Position numbers and translations under genes: made by a program
Source of the DNA: Alligator mississippiensis
Taxonomy: Eukaryota > Chordata > Crocodylia > Alligatoridae
Assembly (NCBI RefSeq): GCF_030867095.1
Contig: NC_081824.1
Coordinates: 349,344,203 to 349,408,202 of the forward strand
Direction of reading: 5' to 3'
Length of the DNA stretch: 64,000 bases
The notes under the pieces: generated by a model
Told to the model about the DNA's origin: nothing
The model's database searches: none
What the model saw: only the letters and a program-made list of their open reading frames with translations
Shown here: piece after piece, positions 24,215-36,015 of the stretch
Position numbering within the stretch: the stretch's first letter is position 1
How the letters are laid out: each line of letters opens with the position of its first letter

Positions 24215-24618
24215 CAGGAGTGGACAAAATATGGCCCATGGGCCAGATCCGGCCTGCCAAGGGATTTTGTGCAGTTTATAGTAGGTTCCTTAGTCCCGCC
24301 CAGCCCAAGCACAGCTCAGGCCGTGGCGTGTGCGGCTGGTCCCACTGCACCCAGGTATGAGGTGGGGCTTAGGCAGCATGGCAGCTGGACTCACTTCCTG
24401 GCAGCCCCAGTGGTAGCAGGTCCTTCCAACTGCCATCGCTGCTGGACCCAGCCATGCTGCCGGGGAGGACCCACACAGGCAGGACACACAACTGGGCAGA
24501 TGGGATGGGAGCTATGTTCAGAAGCGGGACAGGCAGGCAAGGCTGGGATCGTGGGACAGGATCATAGGGCAGAGCCATAAAATCACTGCTGCAGTCTGCA
24601 AGTATTTCATCCTCAAAA
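24215..24618 (+). mobile_element. hAT left-end fragment (CAGGAGTGGACAAAATATGG)
   Basis: The start CAGGAGTGGACAAAATATGG is followed by CCCATGGGCCAGATCCGGCC, the standard subterminal phrase of a large vertebrate hAT family. No right end was found. A 15-bp repeat (ATATAAGATATGCC) lies just to the left. Confidence 0.6.
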
Positions 24619-24875
24619 AGGGTTGCCAATCCAAAAACTTTTTTTTTTACCAATAATCAGCAAACTTTTTACTAACAACCAAGCTTTTTTACCAGAGTTG
24701 GTGTCATACCCCTAAATTTGAACCCAACCCTTCTTACTGCCATCTAGGGCCTGGCAGAAGGGTTACATTTATATTATGTAAAACATATGTGAGTAAAAAT
24801 ATGTCAATAAAAATTTTAATTGTCAGTAAAAGTTTGCAGTTTGTCAGTAAAAAAATAGTCTTGGGTTGGCAACCC
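24619..24875. mobile_element. MITE with long (about 57 bp) inverted repeats
   Basis: The left end AGGGTTGCCAATCC pairs with the right end GGGTTGGCAACCCT. Complementarity continues inward for about 57 bases through GTAAAAAGTTTGC-like sequence at roughly 70 percent. The centre is AT-rich with no coding. No clear target duplication. Confidence 0.55.
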
Positions 24876-24946
24876 TGTTTCAGGGTGAAATAGTTGAAGG
24901 CCCCTTAGTACATGTAATGCCAAATCCTAATCCTGTTGGAATCAGT

Positions 24947-27945
24947 GGACATGTCTACATGAGACACTTTAATAAGCAGGTGAGCCAATTACTGCATAGT
25001 AAGCATTGCTGTCTACACGTGCAGGTGCTTACTGAGCATTACTTTGGTCTAATCATAAGTTAATTTGCTACCTGCAAATACAAGCAGCAAATTTAATTCC
25101 CAATTAGTTACTGCACAGTAACACACATGTAGATACTACCGGGAGCAAATTTGCACCAGGGGCCTTCCCCACCAGGGGCCACCCGCTGCTTAGCCCCAGG
25201 GCCCTGGGGCTGGGAGTTTATTCAGCCCCAGCCCCTTAAAAACCTATGACAGGGCCCTGGGCCATCTGCAGCCAGCTTTTGATCACTGCATTTCCCAACA
25301 GGGGCCCCAGGCCAGTCATAGCAGGCTGCCCACACCCTGATGCTGGTCCCCAGCACTGCATCACCGTGTGGCTGCCTAGCCCATGCCGTCATGCTGAGCT
25401 GAGTGCTGGAGGCAACTGTCAGGCCCAGCAGCACTCTGGGCCACCTGCAGCCAGCCTCTGGCCACCAGGTCCTGCTCCAGCCAGCCCTAGGCCACCCGCA
25501 GCAGTCTGGTCAGACCCCACTACTGGTGCCTGACATACCATCTCTGAGCACCTGTCTGTCCTGTGTCATGCCCCTGCGCTGGATGCTGCATGTACCTGCT
25601 CTGGCCTGCCAACACCAGGACTGTCATGCAGAGGCCCAGTGAGCCATCAAGGGAGCCACACTGGCATCCTCCCTGACACCACACACTGCCTCCTGGGGCC
25701 CCAACTGGTCCCAGGAGGAGACTGAAGACCTCATTGCACTGTGGGGTGAGGCCAAGGTCCTCAGACAGTTTTCACAGAGCAAGCACTCCAATATGCACAT
25801 TTATAAGGGCCTGTCAGGCCACATGCAGGAGTGCAGGCACAACCAGTCAGTGTGACAGTGCCGCATAAAGGTAAAGGTCTTGCAGGCACAGTGGATCACT
25901 GTCACCAACCGCAACCACCGGTCAGGAGCTGCCCGCAAGTCCAAGCCCTTGATGCAGCAGCTGAATTACATCCTTGCGCCCTGGGACCCTGGACTGAGCT
26001 GTGCCGTCTACTCAACCACAGGCCAACTACCTAAGCCTCGGCTGCAGCCTGGCACCCATGGTAACACATCACTGGGGGAGGGCTCCTCAGGCCACCAGGA
26101 GCCCATTGGGAGCTGCAGGTCTTCACCACCAGTGGGGACCAACTTGGGCCACTGGGCACACCTGCCACACCCACCTTGTAAGGCCTGCCTACACTGAAGG
26201 GAGAGGCCTCCCCACCCCTGCCCCTGCCCCCACTTCCCACCCTGTCCGGCTACACTCCCCAGGCCCTGGGTTCCCCTGCCCACAGCATGCAGGGAGGTGG
26301 GAGGGAGTGCAAAACTTTATTGAGCCGCCTGTGCCCCCATAGCTAGTTGGGCACAGGCCTCTCACATGGAGAGGAATCTGTCAATGCTGGTGGTGATGTT
26401 GTCCTCAGTTGTGGGGGCAGGGACGTGTAGCACAGCCACAGGTAGCCCTCCAGACAGTGGCAAAGGTTCTGGGACAAGGTGGGCTTGCCCTCCACACCAT
26501 CAAAGCTCAGGGTTCTGCACCAGGTTTGCAGGTGCACCATGGCAATCAGCAGCAGCAGGGTGTAGTGGGTCAGGCACCCCTCAGCCCTCACAAACAGCAC
26601 CTTGTGATACACCCAGGACATTCAGGGACACACTCAGGACACAGAGCTGGCACGAGGTGGGGCTGGCTCCCTGGAGAGGCACCCTGGGGAAAGGGTGAGG
26701 GGCCAGCAGTTCCACATCTCATTTGGCTGGGAGCCCCTCGCCCCGTGAGCCCAGGCACCTTGGGCTTGGTGGCAGCACAGAAGATGGGCTGGCCTGCAGG
26801 AGAAAGGGTGGGAGTGGGTCTGGAGTCACAACAGCAGATGTTGCCAGGAGTCAGGCCTGTCTCAGCCAGGAAACAGGGTGGGGGAGAAAGGCTGCTTGCG
26901 GCCAGCATCTGTGACCTGCCCCTGAAGAGTGAGTAGGGGTGGGGGTTTTGGCCAGCTACGACCTGTGCCTGCCTGGCTGACTTACCATGGACCCTGGGCA
27001 CCCGTTCATGCACAAACCCTGATCTGAGGCTGAGTAGTGCATAACCCCCTGGTGTTGAGCATCTTATCTCAGAAATGTTGCAAGCTCTCACAAACAAGCC
27101 CTTTCTCCTGGCTCTGTAGGAACTTCAGCAGCATGCAGGGGAGAGACACCATTGGTAATGGGATGCACCATCAGGCTCATCACCAGCCTCAGTCAGGGCC
27201 CTGCATATACGCTGTGGCAGGGGGCCTGGAGTGGTGCAGTGAACCTGGACAGGTGGTCACGCCACATGGACAGACTGCCAGAGCTGAGACTGACTTGGAC
27301 CAGGCAGTGGCCACTGTGGCAGGCCAGCAGGGTGGCCAGCAGGAGCCTGGGGTGCTGGATGTTGTTCCTGGTGTCTGGGGATGGAGCAGTCATGGCACGG
27401 TGGGCAGAGGCTCTGGCAACAGAACCACAGTGTGTTTGCACCTCACTCAGTACACTGCTTCAGGCTAGGAAAGCACATGGCCAGGGAGCAGCATGCAGGG
27501 CATTAAAAGCTGGCTGCCAGCCACAGGCAGGTGTAGTTGGTACCTCCAGCTTCCCCTGGCTGCTGCAGGGGGCTGGTACAGGGCTGGAAGGCATGGACAT
27601 CTGGTGCCTCCTGGCTCTGGGGGGCACCAGCGGCCAATCACTGACCCAGGGGGGGGGTGTCCCCCAGCAGCCAATCATCAACCCTGGAAGTGCCGGCGGG
27701 AACTGAAAGTGTCATTGGCACTTCTCAGGGGGGCACCAGCCGGTGCTCCCCACTCCCTGGCTGGTGAGGGCCTATTTCAGGTGAGGCACATGCCCCACCA
27801 TGCTCCCCCTACACATCACCTATGCCGGACGGGGTGAAAACAGACTGTTGCTAGGAGCAGCAAATCTACTCCTGAATGCACACACGTGTAGATTCCTGCC
27901 CAGGGTGAGTTTCCTCCAAGAGCACTTGCACATGTAGATATGCCC
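24947..27945. mobile_element. ~3 kb Harbinger-like element with Myb/SANT-like ORF relic
   Basis: The ends GGACATGTCTACATG and GGGCATATCTACATG (complement of the right end) match at 13 of 15 positions. The 3-bp duplication is AGT (24944-24946, 27946-27948). A plus-strand frame from 25703 resembles the Myb/SANT-like protein that PIF/Harbinger elements carry beside their nuclease. I found no DDE nuclease, so the copy looks non-autonomous. The rest is GC-rich with uninformative overlapping frames. Confidence 0.65.
25703..26000 (+). pseudogene. Myb/SANT-like (trihelix-type) DNA-binding domain relic
   Basis: The frame reads NWSQEETEDLIALWGEAKVL, a first helix with the typical ET..LI.LWGE pattern. 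It continues with IYKGLSGHMQEC, then QCRIKVKVLQAQW and RSGAARKSKPLMQQLNYILA, the QCR-K-K--L and closing-helix positions of this domain. One in-frame TGA lies just before QCR, where relatives usually have Arg (CGA to TGA would do it). It sits inside the Harbinger-like element and probably encoded its accessory DNA-binding protein. The domain call is from pattern memory. Confidence 0.55.
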
Positions 27946-29045
27946 AGTGGGAACTTTGCCATTGACTTTTGATGGAAGTGAAGTTTGGCCCATTTTCTAT
28001 TGTTGTAACACACTGAATAAATGTCTGGAATATCTTGTTCTCCATGAAGAATGCTTTTTCACAAGGTGAACAAATTTTCTAATATAGAGGTAATAAAATT
28101 ATAGAATATAAGGATATAAATTATATCCTAATTTATAGATATAAACTATCTTGTTTTTCTGTTCACTGTGTCCCTGATCAGCTGCATCCCACATATATTA
28201 TCTGATTAGCTTCTTCTGGTGGGATGCAGATGTGTGATTCGTAATTCATCTAAGTGAATTATGTAAAACAATTGCAGATATGAATCATGGCTCTGTTTCA
28301 CAAAACACGAAATACCGTTCATTTCAACATGATAAATCTAATAATCTTTTTCTCACCCTCTTCCTTTTTGCTGCTATAAAATCACGTTTTAAAATTCCCG
28401 CTATCCTTATCTTACATGTTTTTGTTTCAGCCAAAAGAATTCCAGACTCTAAAATACTGTAATGTATATTTATTTATCATTTGATGCTATTGATTCCTTT
28501 TATTCATGGCGTCATTTATGGCCAAAGTAAAAATGTATATTCCCCATGCATATAGATAATAGCTATCCAGTCATACAATATATCAATATGTATGATGTAT
28601 ACGTTCTTACTGACAGTTGCCAGAATTTGCACATTACTTAATGGCCAGAATTAATTTGAGTTTTTATCTTCAGTCTTGCATGAAGCATGACACACAGGAA
28701 TAATAGCTGCTTGCTTCCTCCTTCATTCCAGGTTAAGGGAGTGTGAAGTGCCTCTTCCCTGCCTGCCTGACATAGAGGAATTACCTGGCACAGCCCCTAT
28801 TCTCTCCCCACACATCAGAGCAGTCATATTCTTCAAGACAATCTTAATGAGCTGTTAACAAACAGTGAACAGATTAGAAGGCAGATATTTATTTTGCTCC
28901 ACTCTTCATATACAGAAGCTGATCCTGGATGGGATTGGGATATAGGTATGTATTTCACTGTGTCTATGTGATAAGTGTGTGTTGTATCAAAACCATGGTT
29001 AGCAGCTACAGAAGCAGAAGAGGGGGCAGATATTTTGCAGGTACA
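27946..29045. other. No recognisable feature
   Basis: AT-rich unique-looking DNA. A perfect 9-bp-arm palindrome AGGATATAAATTATATCCT lies at 28111-28129. No genes. Confidence 0.5.
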
Positions 29046-31113
29046 GGACATGTCTACATAAGATGCTTTACTGTGCAATAAACTAGGTAATAGATTAACT
29101 GCACATTAACTACTGCACAGTACTGCTCATGTAGACAGCTGACCAGAAGCAGATTGCTCCATCAGCCCAGGCAGCAGGGGTTAAGGGAACTGTTCCCTCC
29201 CCAGCAGCTTCTTCCTAGCCCCCTAACCTGATCTGCCAACCAGGGCAGGGGCCTAGGAAACAGATGTGGGGAAGGGGACACTTTCCCAGCCCCTTGCCCC
29301 AGTGGCAACTCAGAGGTGGGGCAAGAAGGACACGTGCCCCCACTGAAACTGGCCCTCGCCAACTGGAGAGTGGGGAGTGCTGGAATGTGCCCCGCCTGAG
29401 AAGCACCAGCGGCACTTCCAGTTTTGCAGCCGGCACTTCCAGGGTTGACCCCCGTCCTGGTCAATGATGTGTGGGCTGGGAGTGGGCCGAGGTCCTCGGG
29501 GGCGCGAGGCGGGCTGTGGCCAGCAGCCCGGGCACACGGGTTGGGGAATGCAGGCCGGCGGACTAGAATTAGGCACAGACGCGTAGTGGTTGATTAAACA
29601 TTATTTTACTTACACTGTAGATGGTCACGGTGCAGGCAGGAAAACTTGCTTGCGTTGCAGTTACAGACAGACACGTGGAGTTTGCTAGGCTCCACAACAC
29701 AAACTTGAACAAGACCCGCAGAAAACTCGAGCCTCTTGAAATAACTCGGACAGAGCTCTGGATACACACACTCACGAAGTTTGCTAGGCTCCGTGGAATA
29801 AAAGCGCGCAGGGAAGGGGTTCGTCAAGGGATCGCGCTCGGTGACGGGGAGAGGCCAGAGGTTGATCAGACCCCTATAGCCTTCTTAAGGCACACGCTGG
29901 GTCCGTTAGGCTCCGCAGCACTTAGAGTTCTTCACGAGACATGAAGTCCTCCTCCTCCATGAGATGGTTGTGGAGTCCTCCAACTTGGGCGGAAACCGCT
30001 CAAGCCTCTTATACGGCTAGCAAGCCAATCGCTAGCCACCACGTGGGAATAATTTAGAACTGGCCAATAGTGGGACACAAATTTGCATGCGGGTGGCGGG
30101 AACTCCTTTGCACCGGGGTTTTCTCTTTGCAACTGAGAAATGCACCCTGCAAAGAAAGCTCCTCGTGGCGGGAAATAATTTAGCAGTGCCGAAGCGCGCG
30201 CACACAAAATCACACCCTTGGGTTGTGACAAATGATTGGCTGCTGGGGCCCCGCCGGGCTGGTGATCACCCGATGGTGTCCCCCCCAGACCCAGGAGGCA
30301 TCAGTCACCCATGCTCTGAGTGCTCCAATTGAAGTATGGGCCTAAATATGGGCCTCGGTGTGACTACACCAAGACCACACTCATATGCAGATGTTTGCCC
30401 AACAGCACCCCACACAACCCCCCCCCAAAATCTAACCCTTGTCGGACAGCCCTGTGCCCTGCAAGAAGAGGCCAGAGGCAGTCACAAATATTCCCCTTTT
30501 GCGTGCCTGCATCATGCACAGCCCCAGAGACACAACAAAAGCCTCCAGGGTTGCTGGCTCCTTCGTGCTTGGGCCTCAACTGTCTCAGCTGCTCCAAAAT
30601 TAAAAAAGAACAAAAAAAGCCATTTTGACCTCACCATCTTCCCCTTCCTCAGAGATGCTCCAAGTTAAAGGCAACATGTAGTGGGGGCACGGAGGGGGGA
30701 ACTTCCAGTTTTGCCACCAGCACTTCTGGGGTCAACCTCCTGCCCCCCAGTCGGCAATCAGCCGCTGGTGCCCCCCTGGAGCCCTGCCCCTATCAGCTAA
30801 TTGAGGCAGGGGGGCTGGAAAAGTGTCCTGACTGGGGCACAGGGCTGGGAAACAGTTTCCTGGGTAGTGAGACAGAACCCCCTGCCAGAGCCCAGGCCTG
30901 ACCCCAGTGCCCACTGCCAGCCCTGTGGCTGGCACTTGGGGGAACCTAGAACTCCCCCTTGTTATCATATGGGAGCACAGAAGCGTCCCTGCCCTAAACT
31001 GCTCCCTTGGGGAGCAAATTTCTCTCAGTGGGCACATGTATAGACATTCTCCCAAGGAAAGCTTACTGTGCAGTAAAATACTACGCAATAATTGCACATG
31101 TAAATGCATTCAC
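29046..31113. mobile_element. TGTCTACAT-type element carrying a nested solo LTR
   Basis: The left end GGACATGTCTACATAAG is near identical to the left end at 24947. Near the right end, CTTACTGTGCAGTAAAATAC and TTGCACATGTAAATGCATTC mirror the left subterminal sequence. The right terminus is diverged and no duplication is clear. A solo LTR occupies 29468-30230. Confidence 0.5.
29468..30230 (-). mobile_element. CpG-rich solo LTR, fossil (endogenous retrovirus/LTR element)
   Basis: Bounded by a 5-bp duplication AATGA (29463-29467 and 30231-30235). On the minus strand it runs TGTCACAACC to AGCCCACACA and has a TATA-like CGTATAAGAGG. The segment GTTTGCTAGGCTCC occurs twice, near 29679 and 29779. 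CpG density is much higher than in neighbouring repeats, which suggests a fairly recent insertion. Only the LTR is present. Confidence 0.7.
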
Positions 31114-32309
31114 GGGGTAATAATGAATATATAAGATAATACTGAACCAAGCACAAATTGTACCTCACAGAAATAAATACTAAAATGATCTTGATAAGAA
31201 CATCAACACAAGAACACATTTGGACCTAACTTTAAATAACTAAAATAAAATTACTGCTAGTAGTAGCATGCATTCATAACATGAAGAAAATTTGATCCCT
31301 GTCTCCAGGAACTTAAAATGTAACATTTATATATCTCTTCCTCCCAACAGCTGTATGATCATAGGAAATAACTTTATAGCAAGTGGAGTGTACAACATGG
31401 AAATTATTTTTCATATGACTCGTCTTCAGAATACCTCAATGTACCTCAATGTCCCAATGAGATATTGCTATTAATAACTGTAATCTTAAATCCATTCACT
31501 TTGTAGAATGCTATATGCATTTCTCTTTTTGCAGTTGTAGGACTGCCTAAACTTGTTGAATCCCATGGGAGTCTGTCTATTAACTTCTGCAGGCCTTAGA
31601 TTAGGCCTGTGCTACCTGGAAGTGCAGATGTCCAGAGGCAGTTCTGGGAAAGACATGAGGACTGATTCAACACCACTAGAATTCCATAGACTTCAAAGGA
31701 TTTTCACTAGTGTCACAGACTGGAAACCACTTCAATCAACTTCCCCAAGAATTATGTCATGAAGGCAGTAGAAACCATTTCAGAAATAAGTTTTTCTTGT
31801 ATATGAGAAGTATCTGAACTATATTGTGAGTCTCTAGAAGCTATTTTTAAGATAAAAATTCATACAGTTACATGTTTTAATGTAAGCTTCTTTTTAAAGC
31901 ATTGTATAATTTGATCAAATCTTTATATTATTTTACAAGAAAAATCTTGTGTTAAAAAAAATGATATGCTTTTTTCTCCCTATAATAAGTATATGAAAAT
32001 TACTGTGGAGAGACATTACATAAATCCTCTAATAGAACATAACTTTATGTAATTAGATTTCTTTCTACAGTAATATAAACTAAATGCATGTTTAAGATAA
32101 ACCCAATCCTGCAAGTTCTGCTTCTGAAATATCGAGCACTCTTGCGAGAGTGTAGCCCAAAGGGGCAGAAGCCAGTTGTGTGTTCTTTTTTTACTGAAAA
32201 TTGAGGGTCTGCAAAACAGGAGATTAGGCAGGGGAAGGGGGTTAGAGTAGCAATTGGGGAGAGAACGGGGCTTAATTTGTAACATACCTGCCAAAAAGTT
32301 TGGCTACCT
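31114..32309. other. No recognisable feature
   Basis: AT-rich DNA without identifiable genes or transposon ends. Confidence 0.5.
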
Positions 32310-32390
32310 CATTATTAACATTGAGGCCAGACTAAGAAACAGTTATGGACATTAGCCAGATTCAAAAAGGGACTGGACAAATTCTTAGAG
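32310..32390 (+). mobile_element. CR1 LINE 3' end, first part
   Basis: GGCCAGACTAAGAAACAG and GATTCAAAAAGGGACTGG followed by ACAAATTC is the familiar closing part of a reptile CR1 family. It continues after the hAT at 33676. Confidence 0.65.
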
Positions 32391-33675
32391 CAGTGGTTGT
32401 CAACCAGGGGTACGTGTACCCCTGGGGGTACTTAAAAGGGTCGTAGGGAGTATGCAGTGTGCCCTGGCCACATGGAGAGCAGCTGGGTCCAGCTGGTAAG
32501 TCTGTTGTGGGGGAAGGGGCATGGGGGAGGGAGTGGGGCTGAGGCAGGGACAGGGGCTGCCCAGCCAGGGCGGGGTATGGGACTGAGCTGTGTGAGGGGT
32601 TGGGTGGTGGCTCCTGCTGCTATGCACACCCCGGTAGGGCATGGGGGAGGGGGGGGCATGTGCCCCCAGATCTGCATGTGGGGTGGGGTGGGGTGGGCTG
32701 CCGCTAGGGGCTGGGGGCTGCACTAGGCTCTTCCCAGCAGGGTGTCTGGGCTTAGCTGTGCTTGGGGCAGGTGGTGCTGGTGCTAGGAGGGAGGTTTGGG
32801 GGAGCTATGGTGAATTCTGGAGTGACTGCAGCCCCCTCCCTGTAGCCCTGCTCCCGTACGCCACCATGGTGAGGGAGGGAGTGGGGCTGGGGCTGGAGGA
32901 GGGGTAGGCGCTGGGACATGGGGTGGGTGGCCCTGCTGCTGCACACACCTTGGGAGGGCACAGGAGGAGTGTGCCCCCAGATGTGTACATGGGGCAGGGC
33001 AGGCTGCAGGCCAGTGCAGGCTGGGGCCGGGGCAGCACTAGGCTGTTCCCGGCAGGGGTGTTGGGCCTGACTGCACTGGGAGGGAGAATTGAGAGAGCTA
33101 CAGTAAATTCTGGAGTGGCTGTAGCCTCTTCTGTAGCCCCCTCCCAGCACCACCACAGCCTGGCCCAGCCCCTGCCAAGTCTGGCACCGGCCGCAACCCA
33201 TCTGTGCCCCGTGTGCAGATCTGGGGGCACATGCCCTCCTGGGGGTGCGTGTAGCTGCGGAAGTTGCACCCCCCATGCATCTCATTCCCGTACTCCACCC
33301 CAGCTGGGCAGCCCCTGGCCCAGGCCCAACCCCACTCCCTCCCCCACTGCTGGGGCCTCGATCTGCCCTCCCACAGTGGCAGCCCACCCTTGCCCCACAT
33401 GCAAATCTGGGGGCATATGCCCCCAGTGCATTCTTGGGGTGCACGCAGGGGCAGGACCCACCCCCCCACCTCATGTCCCCTGGACAAGCCATTCACAGGT
33501 CAGCCCCATGCCCTGCTCTGGCTGTGCAGCACCTGCACCAGTCTCACTCCCTCCTTCACTGCAGGGGGTCTCGATCTGCCCCTTCCCACCTTAAAAACAA
33601 GAAAAAAATATAAAGGGGTACATGAGCTGAAACTTTGAGACAGAAGGGGTACACTTATTAGAAAAGGTTGAAAGG
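32391..33675. mobile_element. Non-autonomous hAT inserted in a CR1 3' end
   Basis: The left end CAGTGGTTGTCAACC is followed by AGGGGTACGTGTACCCCTGG, the signature of a vertebrate hAT family. The right end has GGGGTACACTTATTAG and GGTTGAAAGG. The GC-rich interior resembles those of the elements at 46508 and 51897. Long overlapping frames here are composition artefacts. Confidence 0.65.
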
Positions 33676-33892
33676 GACATCAGTAGCTACTGAGCATGGG
33701 AATTAGGGAAAGAGCCTCTAAATTAGAATTTACTAGACCATAAATGCTGGAGGCTGCAAGAGAGAGAGGACCAGTGGAAAAAAAATCTGGTCATACCCAG
33801 TTCACTCTCCCTTTCATCATGCTGTGTAACAGAGGACAAGATGGACCTATGATCTGTCCAGTAAATGGTGATTCTTATTTTCTTATGTACAT
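33676..33892 (+). mobile_element. CR1 LINE 3' end, second part
   Basis: CAGTAGCTACTGAGCATGG, ACCCAGTTCACTCTCCC and GATGGACCTATGATCTGTCC, then TTCTTATTTTCTTATG, close the CR1 copy begun at 32310. Confidence 0.7.
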
Positions 33893-34900
33893 TTACTGAG
33901 CCATTGCTCTTACAAACTGTCTTACTGAAGACAACAGGATTGCTATTGAGCAAGTGCTTACCAGTATGAATAAAAATTTCACATCTGGCTCTGAGAATTT
34001 AATTTTTTTTCTATCTGACAGCATAAACAAAATTAAATATGTCATTAACTCCAAGGACAAGAAACTATGACTTCAGTTCATCTTCAAAACAGATTGCAAG
34101 CTTAAGAAATCTGCAGCTTTCAGAAGAGCTGGAACAAGCAGATATTTTTAGGCTGTTCCCATTTTCAATGTTATATTGTTTTAAAAAGGCTAAAAGCTTC
34201 AGGTTTACAGTGTTAATGTTCTGTTTTACCATCAATCACAAAAGATTAGGCAATGTTTTATTCTTCACTGATCATAATGTATCAGCTAGGTCTGTGGATT
34301 TGAAGAAATTCTGTGATTTTCTGCAATATGCATTATGCCATTTGGATCACATTGGAGAAGTCAACATTTCTAAATAAATTAGTATGTCATAATTCAGTTC
34401 ATAAATGTCAAATTAAAATATACTATTTAAAATATCATACTAAAATATCACGGCAGAAGGTACACATACACCCAAAAAAGAACAGAGTACATGGACCAAA
34501 TAAAAACTCAGGGGTAAACTGCTGCATGTTCTCTAGAATGGAGCTGTACAGGAAAGAAATTTTGGCCCAGTTAGAGATACTCAACTGGAGTTGAGTCATT
34601 GATTTCAACAACCCATGGACTTCACCTTAGGTTTGCATTGGCCTCATTTCATTACCAATACATACTAAAGCCTAGACCCTTCAAATACTTATACATGTGC
34701 ATTATATTGCAAAAAAAAAAATACAAAAAAATTAGAATGATTTTGGTATAAGTCAAAAACAGCATATGACAGTCTGTCAATTTTTTGCCTCATGGATGCA
34801 AAACTGAATGCAAATTTCACAGAAATTGTTTCTCTCTTATCCACAAAATTGGGCTTTAACAAAAAATAACATTTACTAGGCTTTGATTTAGAACATATTT

Positions 34901-35243
34901 CAGTGATTCTCAACTGCTGCCGAGGCTTTTGACAAAACAGTTGTCAGAGTTCCTATTATTTTGTTTTTATTGAAGAAATATTGTGGCACCCTAAGGGTGC
35001 CTTGAGATCCTTTCAAGATGATACTATTGTTAGCACTGTCAGGTGTGCAAACATGATTTCACAAAATAATCTCTGAGTTTTCACATAGGAATTTGTAGTG
35101 TTAAAACATTCTGACCTGTTTTTCTGAGTTCTTTGCAACAGAAGAATTGTCTGTAAACAAAAGGTGAAAACTAAGATCTGGCATTTTCTGATGAGTGCCT
35201 TAACTCTATGGAGTGGTGTCTCGAGACTAAGATGATTTAGAAC
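34901..35243 (-). mobile_element. Non-autonomous hAT-like MITE
   Basis: CAGTGATTCTCAACTGC at the left, with CACCCTAAGGGTGCCTTGAG and GATGATTTAGAACC further right. It is an inverted relative of the copy at 9019-9345. Confidence 0.6.
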
Positions 35244-35884
35244 CAAAGCTACATTTACTTTGAAATTGCCTTCTTATTTTGTAAGACTCACCCTGACTTT
35301 TTATCTTTCGTAGTAGAAGAAATTTCTTACGATGCAAAATTTGGCTGACCTAAAATAAGGTCTTATAAAAATTAATAAAGTACTTAATTCATAAAAAAGC
35401 AAAGAGTCTGATTTTATGAAATATACAATGAATTCACTTAAATAAAAAGATATGGAAATCAGCTTCTGTGATTTGTGGGAGCAGCATCTCTCCCTTCTTT
35501 CAATACTTGCAATTTGCATTTAAAAATGTGAATAACAATAAGTAGACCTGGAAAAATGTAAATTATTACTCTCTAATGATAGCAGAATGTTTTGACTAAC
35601 ACAACTTCTTTTTTATTAATATAATAGATGTTCTCCTGTGACACTTCAATTAATTCACTGATATTCAATATTCATCTGTGAATTGTAAGAAGAATATGAC
35701 CAGTGGGTATCTCTAACATTTTCTCATGAATTCAGTCACTTATTATGCAATTTCTAAATTTTTTCAAGCATTATAACAGTGTTGATAGTGGTGGCATAGT
35801 TAGAATCAAAACACAGGAACTTTAAAAATTCTGGTGGGTGATGTTTTCACATGCAGCTGCCCTAAGGAAAGAAGGATGGTCTTT

Positions 35885-36015
35885 AACAAAGGCACAGGAT
35901 TGTGGTGTAGGGTGTCTGGCTTCTATTACTGGTTCTGAAATACATTTTTCTGCTTTAAGCAGTCACCTACTCCCTCTGTACCTCAGTCAAGATATCATAG
36001 AATTAGATCTTAAAT
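35885..36015 (+). mobile_element. MIR-like SINE relic
   Basis: GGCACAGGATTGTGGTGTAG, GGCTTCTATTACTGGTTCTG and CTCTGTACCTCAGTC follow the MIR order (GGACTG..., GGTTCAATTCCTGGCTCTG, CTCTGTGCCTCAGT). Confidence 0.5.

Noticed and set aside
29468-30230. CpG island as a host promoter
   Set aside because: Bounded by a 5-bp duplication with TG...CA ends, so it is an LTR rather than a gene promoter.
32752-33594. 246- and 223-codon opposing frames
   Set aside because: Both strands are open because of G/C-rich transposon interior. Similar blocks at 46.8 and 52 kb encode different residues.
34039-34377. 112-codon frame as a possible gene
   Set aside because: AT-rich intergenic DNA, no recognised motif, no exon structure or promoter.
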